NCBI GenBank assembly: GCA_964428935.1
Contig: CAYSAG010000218.1
Coordinates: forward strand, 1-8,609
Length of the DNA stretch: 8,609 nt
DNA from: JAADHY01 sp964428935
GTDB taxonomy: Bacteria; Planctomycetota; Planctomycetia; Planctomycetales; Planctomycetaceae
Direction: 5' to 3'
Shown: one piece after another, positions 1-5,782 of the stretch
Layout of the letters: each line of letters opens with the position of its first letter
How positions within the stretch are numbered: the first letter of the stretch is position 1
The notes under the pieces: generated by a model
What the model was told of the DNA's origin: nothing
Database searches by the model: none
What the model saw: the letters and a program-made list of their open reading frames with translations, nothing else
Position numbers and translations under genes: made by a program

Positions 1-276
1 GAAAAGTCCAGACGGACCGTGCAACGTGACCGCACAGCCGCTCGGAGTCGAACGGTTCGAGCAGACGGTTGACGCTCGTTCGGGAAAACCACTGTTCGGC
101 CCGAGTCGCCGTTTCGAGTCCAACGAATGGCGCCGTAACCTGACAGACGACGCGTCCACCGCCGAAGGGTCTCTCGGGAAGAGGTCGAAACAGTTGAGCG
201 ACGGGAACGCGGCTGTGTGCTCGTCGGAAAACGGACGGACGTCGGCAGTCGAGCGACGGCCGGCGTGTCTGTCTCG
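1..276. other. Left-edge stretch without a recognisable gene
   Basis: No open frame here reads like a protein. The long plus-strand frame that starts in this stretch runs on antisense to the TPR/alphaCTD gene and has a low-complexity Ser/Arg-rich translation typical of a shadow frame. I see a short TCGAA-cgg-TTCGA inverted repeat at 48-60 but no convincing promoter, RNA gene or coding signal. It is probably a spacer next to a gene beyond the left edge. Confidence 0.5.
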
Positions 277-302
277 AAAAAATGGCTCAGGTCGGCCCAG
301 CC
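277..302 (-). terminator. Intrinsic terminator after the TPR/alphaCTD gene
   Basis: Read on the minus strand, this site begins 17 nt after the stop codon of the TPR/alphaCTD gene. It forms a hairpin with GGCT pairing AGCC, then GGG pairing CCT past one bulged G, with a CCGA loop. One A and then six T follow directly (T-tract at plus-strand 277-282). A GC-rich stem with an adjacent T-run is the standard Rho-independent layout. The stem is short and has a bulge, so strength is uncertain. Confidence 0.55.
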
Positions 303-318
303 GGCCGGCGCCGTCCGG

Positions 319-1641
319 TCACTCGTTCTTCAACGACAGCCCCAGTTCGGCCAGTTTGCCCCGGACCTCGTTCAGAGACGTTACACCAAAGTTCCGCACA
401 GCCAGCAGTTCGTCGGCCGTCTTGTTGATCAGTTCGCCGACGGTGTTGATGCCCAGGCGGGTCAAGCACTTTCGAGCTCGAACCGACAGCTGCAGGTCGG
501 CGACCGGCATTTCGAGCAGCCGCCGCTGCTCGGGCGAAATTTCGCTCACGCCACGAGCTCCCACGCCCGTGGACGCCGGCTTGAGGAACTGGCCGATTTT
601 CAGCCCCAGTCCCTCCATCATTTGCCGCACTTCCTTCAGTGACGTCTCGCCGAAGTTCTTCGTGTTCAGCAGCGCCTGCTCGGTGGTGCGAGTCAAGTCG
701 CCGATGGTTCGAATGCCGGCCCGTTCCAGACAGTTGCGGCTTCGAGCCGACAGCTCGAAGTTGGTAATGGGCGTCTGCAGCACCGCCTCCAGCTCGCGCT
801 GACGCCGCAGCTCCTCTTCGTCGACGACCGGCTCCTCGCCTTCTTCAATGTCCCGCAAGTAGAGCCGAGCCCGTTCGTTGTTCGGGTCGTACCGCAGGAC
901 GCGGCGGAAGCAGAACGTCGCCGCCGGAATGTTGTCGACCTCCTCGTACAACAGCCCCAAGTTGACCAACGCGCCCAAGTGGTACGGGGGAATGGACAGA
1001 CACCGCTCGTACAGCTCAATGGCCGCTTGGTCGTCGCCGTAAATGGCGTAGAGGTTGGCCAAGCGAAAGAGGGCTTCGGAGTGGCGGGGGTCCATGTCCA
1101 CCGCCCGTTCCAGGTACTCAATGGCTCCCAAAGCGTCGCAGCGGTCGGCCAGAATGCAGCCCATTTGGTAGCAGTACTCCGCCCGCGTCGCTCCCGCCGA
1201 CCCCGTGCTCCGCACCAACTGCTCCGCCTCGTCCACTCGACCCATCAGTCGGACCGCGGCCGCTTGCTGAAACGTACAGTCCACCTGGTCCCAGCCGCGT
1301 TCGGCCGCGGCCTGGAACTGTTCGAAGGCTTCCTGGTAGCGGCCCAGGCTGAGGTAGCAGCGTCCCAGGTAGTAGCGAGCCAGCGCGTCGTTGGGCAAGC
1401 GTTGGAAACAGCGTTCCGCCGTCTCGTGTTCGGCCAACAAGTACGACAGCACACCGCACAGACGGACTTCGTCCTCGTTGGCCTGTCCGGCGTCGACGCG
1501 TTCCACCAAGTCACGCCACGCCTGCCTCATTTCCGACGTGTTCTGGTGGACCGCGCGGCGAAGCTCCGTGATCTGCTGGGGTCCCAGAACCAGCACTTCG
1601 CGCAACAGTTGTTGCGCGTCGAAGGTTGGTGTGGTCGTCAC
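319..1641 (-). CDS. TPR protein with two RNA polymerase alpha C-terminal domains
   Basis: This 440-residue protein has an N-terminal helical part, then tetratricopeptide repeats (clearest at about residues 85-118, 154-187, 188-221 and 222-255). An acidic, charged linker (about 265-288) leads to two consecutive RNA polymerase alphaCTD-like domains, at about 288-354 and 375-440. In E. coli alphaCTD, R265 and N268 are key DNA contacts. The first domain keeps both (R300, N303 in RSRNCL). The second keeps the Arg (R388) but has Lys391 in place of the Asn. The K298 position is Thr in both (T333, T421). There is no alpha N-terminal domain, so this is not the polymerase alpha subunit. TPRs usually bind proteins, so a role linking a partner to DNA or to transcription is inferred and the actual function is unknown. 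I place the start at GTG 1641, 10 nt after a GGAGG. A TTG at 1647, 4 nt after the same site, is the alternative. The gene lies 173-179 nt downstream of S18 on the same strand with no obvious promoter between them, so cotranscription is likely. Confidence 0.88.
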   Translation of the reverse strand: MTTTPTFDAQQLLREVLVLGPQQITELRRAVHQNTSEMRQAWRDLVERVDAGQANEDEVRLCGVLSYLLAEHETAERCFQRLPNDALARYYLGRCYLSLGRYQEAFEQFQAAAERGWDQVDCTFQQAAAVRLMGRVDEAEQLVRSTGSAGATRAEYCYQMGCILADRCDALGAIEYLERAVDMDPRHSEALFRLANLYAIYGDDQAAIELYERCLSIPPYHLGALVNLGLLYEEVDNIPAATFCFRRVLRYDPNNERARLYLRDIEEGEEPVVDEEELRRQRELEAVLQTPITNFELSARSRNCLERAGIRTIGDLTRTTEQALLNTKNFGETSLKEVRQMMEGLGLKIGQFLKPASTGVGARGVSEISPEQRRLLEMPVADLQLSVRARKCLTRLGINTVGELINKTADELLAVRNFGVTSLNEVRGKLAELGLSLKNE

Positions 1642-1651
1642 GAGCAACGCC

Positions 1652-1656
1652 CCTCC
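1652..1656 (-). promoter_or_regulatory. Shine-Dalgarno site GGAGG of the TPR/alphaCTD gene
   Basis: The minus strand reads GGAGGGGCG just before the frame. GGAGG ends 10 nt before GTG 1641 and only 4 nt before TTG 1647. The more usual spacing and the commoner codon favour GTG, though TTG cannot be excluded. Confidence 0.5.
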
Positions 1657-1705
1657 AAGTCAGGACAGTGGCCAGAAGCAACCCCGCCCGCGGCGACAGG
1701 GTTTC

Positions 1706-1717
1706 CGCACATGTGCG
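1706..1717. repeat. Perfect 12-bp palindrome CGCACATGTGCG
   Basis: This perfect palindrome lies in the S18-to-TPR/alphaCTD spacer (1642-1820), about 65 nt upstream of the TPR/alphaCTD start. It could be an operator for a dimeric regulator or a small hairpin in the leader or intercistronic RNA. I see no T-tract, so it is not a terminator. The rest of the spacer holds nothing I recognise. Confidence 0.4.
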
Positions 1718-1820
1718 TCGGCCGGGAACACCATGAGAGCAACAGACGTGGCAGCGGACCAGCCGCGTCGTCTTGCCAAGCCGAAAGTCGCTCGAACCCA
1801 GACACGGCCAGCGCCCGCAA

Positions 1821-2105
1821 CTACTCCTCAGGCACGTACGGCAGCAATGCCATGAAGCGAGCACGCAAAATGGCCCGACGAACGGCCCTCTGGTACTTGG
1901 CACAACACCCCGTCCGGCGACGCGACAAAATTCCGCCGTTGCGGCTCAGCATGCTCCGCAACAGCCGCACGTCTTTGTAGTCCACGTACACCGGACGCGG
2001 CGACCGGTCGCAACCGTCCGGGCAAAACCGACAACGCGCCTTCTTCTTCAGCCGCGCTCGCTTCTTTCGCAGCTTCTTGATTTCCGCTGGTGTGAGCGTT
2101 GGCAT
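1821..2105 (-). CDS. rpsR: 30S ribosomal protein S18 (bS18)
   Basis: This 94-residue basic protein is S18 of the small ribosomal subunit, which sits with S6 on the 16S rRNA platform. The family core is clear: VDYKDVRLL (41-49), GGILSRRRTG (57-66), YQRAVRRAILRAR (71-83) and ALLPY (86-90). The N-terminus is a lysine/arginine-rich extension. A CRFC pair (C25, C28) and Cys68 match three of the four zinc ligands of cysteine-containing S18 forms. The fourth, normally His in the HQR motif, is Tyr71, while extra cysteines at C32 and C67 could stand in for it. The ATG at 2105 is preceded by GAGG ending 11 nt upstream, a weak ribosome binding site. The gene stands alone here, without rpsF, ssb or rplI, which commonly accompany it in bacteria. 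The divergent neighbour is the UvrA-family gene. Confidence 0.93.
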   Translation of the reverse strand: MPTLTPAEIKKLRKKRARLKKKARCRFCPDGCDRSPRPVYVDYKDVRLLRSMLSRNGGILSRRRTGCCAKYQRAVRRAILRARFMALLPYVPEE

Positions 2106-2222
2106 TCAGTCGCCACCCTCGTTTCTAGAACCACTTCAGCCACTCCCGGTCGGCCCGTCGTACCCTCACGCGGACCGCGCGCTCCCGGAACCGGAAGGGC
2201 TTTCCCAACTGACGAAGCGAGG

Positions 2223-2251
2223 ATTATGAACGTGGCACAGAATTCTTTCAA
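2223..2251 (-). promoter_or_regulatory. Sigma70-type promoter for rpsR
   Basis: On the minus strand a -35 element TTGAAA (2251-2246) is followed by exactly 17 nt and a -10 element CATAAT (2228-2223). Each matches the consensus at five of six positions. Transcription would start near 2216, giving an S18 leader of roughly 110 nt. The fit to consensus and the position upstream of a ribosomal protein gene make this convincing by inspection. Confidence 0.6.
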
Positions 2252-2336
2252 GGCTGGCGGAGCCGTTCAAGAGGGCCGCTTGGCCCGACCCTTGCCCGAA
2301 CTCCGGTGCTGGCCGTACGCCCGGCCGGACGAGGTC

Positions 2337-2351
2337 GCCGAGCCGCTCGGC
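2337..2351. repeat. Hairpin GCCGAG-ccg-CTCGGC
   Basis: A perfect 6-bp stem with a 3-nt loop lies in the divergent spacer. No T-tract follows on either strand. It could be part of a larger structured region together with the hairpins to its right, or a chance GC-rich inverted repeat. Confidence 0.3.
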
Positions 2352-2414
2352 CGGACAGAACGAACCGGCGCACCATTGGGTGAAGTTCGTTTAGACACTC
2401 ATTAGTCCGAACGA

Positions 2415-2437
2415 AAGCGCGAACAACGTTCGCGCTT
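2415..2437. repeat. Ten-base-pair hairpin AAGCGCGAAC-aac-GTTCGCGCTT
   Basis: This is a perfect 10-bp inverted repeat with a 3-nt centre. It abuts the 34-bp repeat pair that begins at 2439. Only CTTCTT follows on the plus strand, so it is at best a weak terminator. The GAAC/GTTC half-sites recall a Gram-positive-type LexA box, but the spacing is 3 nt where that box has 4. Confidence 0.55.
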
Positions 2438-2438
2438 C

Positions 2439-2472
2439 TTGGAGTGCGGCAGTCCTCTGCCGGTTTGGATCC
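2439..2472 (+). repeat. 34-bp palindromic repeat, copy 1
   Basis: The unit starts TTGGAGTGCGG and ends GGATCC, with an internal CGGCAG-tcct-CTGCCG hairpin at 2447-2462. A second copy in inverted orientation (2467-2500) shares the terminal GGATCC. The two align without gaps at 26 of 34 positions. From memory, TGGAGTGCGG-type palindromes recur in intergenic DNA of planctomycetes and related bacteria, which would make this a REP-like dispersed element. Confidence 0.6.
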
Positions 2473-2500
2473 AGAGCGGTGCAAGACCACCGCACTCCAA
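2467..2500 (-). repeat. 34-bp palindromic repeat, copy 2 (inverted)
   Basis: On the minus strand this unit also runs from TTGGAGTGCGG to GGATCC. Its own hairpin is GCGGTG-caagac-CACCGC on the plus strand (2476-2493). Relative to copy 1, two stem base pairs are changed on both sides (C-G to T-A and A-T to G-C), so pairing is kept. Together the copies form an imperfect palindrome of 62 bp whose outer 11 bp are perfect, an arrangement like paired REP (BIME-type) elements. Confidence 0.6.
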
Positions 2501-2521
2501 ACCGCGTCCACGCACGGATAC

Positions 2522-2538
2522 CAAGGGCGGAGCCCTTG
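2522..2538. repeat. Hairpin CAAGGGC-gga-GCCCTTG
   Basis: This perfect 7-bp stem with a 3-nt loop lies 22 nt beyond the repeat pair. The following bases are AGTAGAGTCTTT, not a proper T-tract. It may belong to the same repeat cluster or be a weak terminator. Confidence 0.45.
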
Positions 2539-2558
2539 AGTAGAGTCTTTGCGGTCAA

Positions 2559-2577
2559 GGTGCGCGCAACGTGCACC
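2559..2577. repeat. Hairpin GGTGCGC-gcaac-GTGCACC
   Basis: A 7-bp stem with one G-T pair and a 5-nt loop lies about 94 nt upstream of the UvrA-family start. It would lie in the 5' leader if transcription begins upstream. No function can be read from the sequence. Confidence 0.35.
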
Positions 2578-2670
2578 CATGACTTGAACGCCGTAACTTG
2601 CCACGTTCTCTTCGGTTGTGGAGCAAGCAGGGGGCTTGTTCCACGTTAGGGATTGGCTAAGCTGACCGGC

Positions 2671-5667
2671 ATGAATGGAATTCGACTGGAGGGAGTTCGC
2701 GTCCACAACTTGAAGAACGTGTCGCTGACGGTGCCACTGCACCGGCTGGTCGTGGTGAGCGGCGTCAGCGGCTCGGGCAAGAGCAGTCTGGCGTTCGACA
2801 CGCTCTACGCGGAAGGCCAACGCCGCTACATCGAGACGCTCGCTCCGGCCGCCCGTCAGTTCTTGCCTTTGCTGGACAAGCCAGACGCCGACCGAATCGA
2901 AAACATTCCGCCGGCCGTGGGTGTGCGTCAAGGAGCGGGCCGGGCGGGCGCTCGCGACACCGTCGCCACGGCCACCGAACTTTACGACGCTCTGCGCTTT
3001 CTTTTCGCCCGGCTCGGGCAAGTCGTGTGCCACGGCTGCGGTCGAACGGTCCGTCGGTTCGGCGCAGAGGACGTGTGGCGGTTTGTGGCCGAGCGGGTGC
3101 GGGCCGGCACGCGGTTCCAGGTTTGCTTTCGGTTGGAGCAACCGGGCCGAGGCGACTTGGGCAGCGAGCTGGCTCGCGCCGGCTTCCGTCGCGCCGTCGT
3201 GCTTCGCCGGCAAGGGACCGGACTGTCCGGCAAGACGGTCGAGCTGGAACACTGCACCGACCAGCTGCTCCGTCAGGCTCGCGCCGAGCAGGTTTGGGTG
3301 GTCGTCGACCGGCTGGTGGCCGGCCGCGTGGAGGAAGCTCGAGCGTTGGAAAGCCTGGAGCAGGCGCTCTTCTTCGGCGAAGGGCTGTGCGTGCTGGTGC
3401 TGGAGCCGCAGCCGACTTCGTCCGCCGCGGACCGGGCCGACGCGGCCAGCGGGCGGGCGGTGCAGCGGCCTTCGAAGGAGCGAGCTTCGAGTCCTGCGAC
3501 GGAGCTGCTCACGCCCGGTGACCTGCCCGGTGGCACCGCCGAAATCGACGGCCGGCACTGGCAGTGGGTCGAGTTTTCCGACCAGTACGAATGCCGGGCC
3601 TGCGGACGCCACTACGAAGAACCGACGCCTCACTTGTTTTCGTTCGACTCGCCGCTGGGAGCGTGCGGCCGTTGTCACGGGTTTGGCCGGGTCCCGACCA
3701 TTTCGTTCGAGCACTTGGTTCCCGACCCCAGCAAGTCGCTGCGCGAAGGGGCCATTGCTCCGTGGACCACACCGGCCTACCGGCACGAGCTGGACGAACT
3801 GCTCGCCCTGGCCGACGACTACGGAATTCCGGTCGACGTGCCGTTCTCGGAACTGAAGCCGGAACACCTGGAACTGATTAAGAACGGCGTGCCGGAGCGG
3901 AACTTCGGAGGACTGCGCGGTTTCTTTCGTTGGCTGGAGCGACACCGGTACCGGTTGGGCGTGCGTGTGTTCCTCAACCGTTGGCGAGCGTACCGAACGT
4001 GCCCGGCCTGCCGGGGCGCTCGGCTGTGCGAGGCCGCCCTGGCGGTGCGCTTGCTGCCGGAGCGGGCTGGCGAAACTCAAGCGGACGACGACGTCACCTT
4101 GGTCGGAAAAAATCTGGCCGAAGTGTGCGAATTGACGGTCGAGCAGGCGGCGACGGCGGTCCGGCGGCTGGAGGAGCAGCTGACGGAGCGAGAGCGGCAG
4201 CGAGTCAGCTCGTTCCTGGCCGCCTTGTCCCGTCGTCTGGAGTACTTGCAGCAAGTCGGACTGGCCTACGTCACCTTGGACCGCTCCCTGCGGACTCTCT
4301 CCGACGGCGAAGCCAAACGGGTCTCGCTGACCACGTGCTTGGGTTCGGGGCTGGTCAACACGCTGTTTGTGCTGGACGAGCCCAGCTGTGGACTCCACCC
4401 GCGGGACAACGAACGGATTCTGGCAGCGGTTCGACGACTGCGCGACGCGGGGAACACGGTGGTGGTGGTCGAACACGAACCGGAGTTTGTTCGGGCAGCC
4501 GACCACGTCATTGACATTGGTCCGGCGGCCGGGCGAGAGGGCGGACAGATTGTCTTCGAAGGTCCACCGGGCGAGCTGGTTCGGTGCGAGCGGTCGCTGA
4601 CGGGAGCGTTCTTGAGTGGTCGCCGCTCCACCCCGGTGCCCCAGCAACGTCGGAAACCCACCGGCTGGCTGACGCTGAAGAACGTCCGGCACCACAACTT
4701 GCGCGGCCTGACCGTGCGGTTCCCGCTGGGGGTTCTGTGCGCCGTCACCGGCGTCAGCGGCAGCGGGAAAAGCTCGCTGGTGGAACAAACACTCTACCCG
4801 GCCCTGTGCCGCGTCTTGGGCAAGCCGGTCCCGACCGGACCGAGAGGCCGTTACGACGCGGTCGAGGGCGCTGAGCAACTGAGCGACGTCGTCCGGGTCG
4901 ACACGTCGCCCATTGGGCGAACTCCTCGCAGCAACCCGGTCACCTACATGAAGGCGTTCGCCGAGATTCGACAGACCTTTGCCCAAACCCGCGACGCCGA
5001 GGTCCGACAGTTCACGGCCAAACATTTCAGCTTCAACGCGGCGGGCGGCGGCCGGTGCCCTCGGTGCCGCGGAGCCGGTTCCATTGAAATCGAAATGCAC
5101 TTCTTGGCCGACATTGTCATGACGTGCCCGGAGTGTCACGGCACGCGGTTCCGGCCGGAGATTCTGGAAGTCAAGTACCGCGGACTGAGCATTGCCGACG
5201 TGCTGAACTTGACCGTGCGCGAGGCGTTCGCGTTTTTCCGCAGTCAACCGCAAACGCAGCGACGCCTGGGCTTCCTGCTGCAGGTGGGCCTGGACTACCT
5301 GACGCTGGGACAGCCCGCCACGACGCTTTCCGGCGGCGAGTCGCAGCGTCTGAAACTGGCCGCTCACCTGGCCCAACAGTCCAAAGCCCGAACGCTGTTC
5401 TTGCTGAACGAGCCGACGACGGGACTGCACCCGTTCGACGTCGAGAAGCTGGTGGAGTGTCTGCAGCGGCTGGTCGCGTCCGGCCATTCGGTCATTGTCA
5501 TTGAGCACAACCGCGACCTAATCAAGTGCGCGGACTACGTCATTGACCTCGGGCCCGAGGCGGGCGAGCAAGGGGGCGAGGTGGTCGCGGCCGGGACTCC
5601 CGAACAGCTTTGCCGGTGCCGCCGGTCCGTGACGGGCCGCTACCTGCGCGAGGCTCTTCGGCGCTGA
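2671..5667 (+). CDS. uvrA: UvrA-family ABC ATPase (excinuclease ABC subunit A paralogue)
   Basis: UvrA proteins are DNA damage sensors of nucleotide excision repair that load UvrB. This one has 998 residues, against 940 in E. coli. The first nucleotide-binding domain has Walker A GVSGSGKSS (K37, the same number as in E. coli), a CHGC pair at 120-123 in the UvrB-binding region and a zinc module C308/C311/C332/C335. It continues with a short insertion-domain region, CPAC (444-447), signature LSDGE (543-547), Walker B D569-E570 and switch His602. The second has Walker A K700, zinc module C796/C799/C819/C822, signature LSGGE (886-890), Walker B LLNEP (N913, E914) and His946. Three things are unusual: Asp in the first signature, Asn for the Walker B Asp in the second domain, and a low-complexity insert at about 249-291. 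The N-terminal motifs ENIPPAVGVRQG and TVATATELYDALRF differ from canonical UvrA, so it is probably a paralogue and another UvrA may do routine repair. ATG 2671 aligns exactly with the E. coli start. An in-frame TTG at 2653 is less likely. There is no clear Shine-Dalgarno site. Confidence 0.9.
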   Translation: MNGIRLEGVRVHNLKNVSLTVPLHRLVVVSGVSGSGKSSLAFDTLYAEGQRRYIETLAPAARQFLPLLDKPDADRIENIPPAVGVRQGAGRAGARDTVATATELYDALRFLFARLGQVVCHGCGRTVRRFGAEDVWRFVAERVRAGTRFQVCFRLEQPGRGDLGSELARAGFRRAVVLRRQGTGLSGKTVELEHCTDQLLRQARAEQVWVVVDRLVAGRVEEARALESLEQALFFGEGLCVLVLEPQPTSSAADRADAASGRAVQRPSKERASSPATELLTPGDLPGGTAEIDGRHWQWVEFSDQYECRACGRHYEEPTPHLFSFDSPLGACGRCHGFGRVPTISFEHLVPDPSKSLREGAIAPWTTPAYRHELDELLALADDYGIPVDVPFSELKPEHLELIKNGVPERNFGGLRGFFRWLERHRYRLGVRVFLNRWRAYRTCPACRGARLCEAALAVRLLPERAGETQADDDVTLVGKNLAEVCELTVEQAATAVRRLEEQLTERERQRVSSFLAALSRRLEYLQQVGLAYVTLDRSLRTLSDGEAKRVSLTTCLGSGLVNTLFVLDEPSCGLHPRDNERILAAVRRLRDAGNTVVVVEHEPEFVRAADHVIDIGPAAGREGGQIVFEGPPGELVRCERSLTGAFLSGRRSTPVPQQRRKPTGWLTLKNVRHHNLRGLTVRFPLGVLCAVTGVSGSGKSSLVEQTLYPALCRVLGKPVPTGPRGRYDAVEGAEQLSDVVRVDTSPIGRTPRSNPVTYMKAFAEIRQTFAQTRDAEVRQFTAKHFSFNAAGGGRCPRCRGAGSIEIEMHFLADIVMTCPECHGTRFRPEILEVKYRGLSIADVLNLTVREAFAFFRSQPQTQRRLGFLLQVGLDYLTLGQPATTLSGGESQRLKLAAHLAQQSKARTLFLLNEPTTGLHPFDVEKLVECLQRLVASGHSVIVIEHNRDLIKCADYVIDLGPEAGEQGGEVVAAGTPEQLCRCRRSVTGRYLREALRR

Positions 5668-5670
5668 GCC

Positions 5671-5699
5671 TTGTCAGGGTGGGAGCGGTCCGTTAAGAA
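5671..5699 (+). promoter_or_regulatory. Possible promoter for the sugar isomerase gene
   Basis: TTGTCA at 5671-5676, 17 nt and TAAGAA at 5694-5699 make a plausible sigma70-type promoter just after the UvrA-family stop codon. It would give a leader of about 75 nt. The -35 matches five of six positions but the -10 only three of six, so read-through from the upstream gene remains possible. Confidence 0.3.
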
Positions 5700-5769
5700 T
5701 CTGCCCCGAGTGACGAACCGCAGCAAGCGCCCGGAACGAGCGGGTAGGAACGCAAGAAGCCAAACCAAC

Positions 5770-5774
5770 AGGAG
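5770..5774 (+). promoter_or_regulatory. Shine-Dalgarno site AGGAG of the isomerase gene
   Basis: AGGAG lies 8 nt before ATG 5783, near-ideal spacing, and fixes this start over the in-frame ATG at 5810. It is the clearest ribosome binding site in the window. Confidence 0.75.
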
Positions 5775-5782
5775 AAACGGAC

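Larger units (their letters stand above)
2106..2670. other. Divergent spacer rich in hairpins, no gene seen
   Basis: This 565-nt spacer separates the divergent S18 and UvrA-family genes. It contains the S18 promoter at 2223-2251, a GCCGAG-ccg-CTCGGC hairpin at 2337-2351, a 10-bp-stem hairpin at 2415-2437, the paired 34-bp repeats at 2439-2500 and two more hairpins at 2522-2538 and 2559-2577. The short frames that cross it have compositions dictated by the repeats and resemble no protein. I find no good sigma70 promoter for the plus-strand UvrA gene. Confidence 0.6.

Noticed and set aside
26..802. Plus-strand frame of 258 codons at the left edge
   Set aside because: Most of it lies antisense to the alphaCTD-coding region and its translation is low-complexity Ser/Arg-rich. 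No motif or ribosome binding site.
2421..2432. Possible LexA/SOS box GAAC...GTTC upstream of the UvrA-family gene
   Set aside because: The half-sites are separated by 3 nt instead of 4, the site is about 240 nt from the start codon, and the bases are part of a longer 10-bp hairpin.
2391..2576. Small minus-strand frame of 61 codons across the repeat pair
   Set aside because: Its sequence is dictated by the palindromic repeats and it resembles no protein.
2248..5508. Uninterrupted minus-strand frame of 1086 codons opposite the UvrA-family gene
   Set aside because: It mirrors the strong codon bias of the sense gene, is rich in Arg, Gln, Ala and Val without motifs, and the sense strand carries all UvrA motifs.
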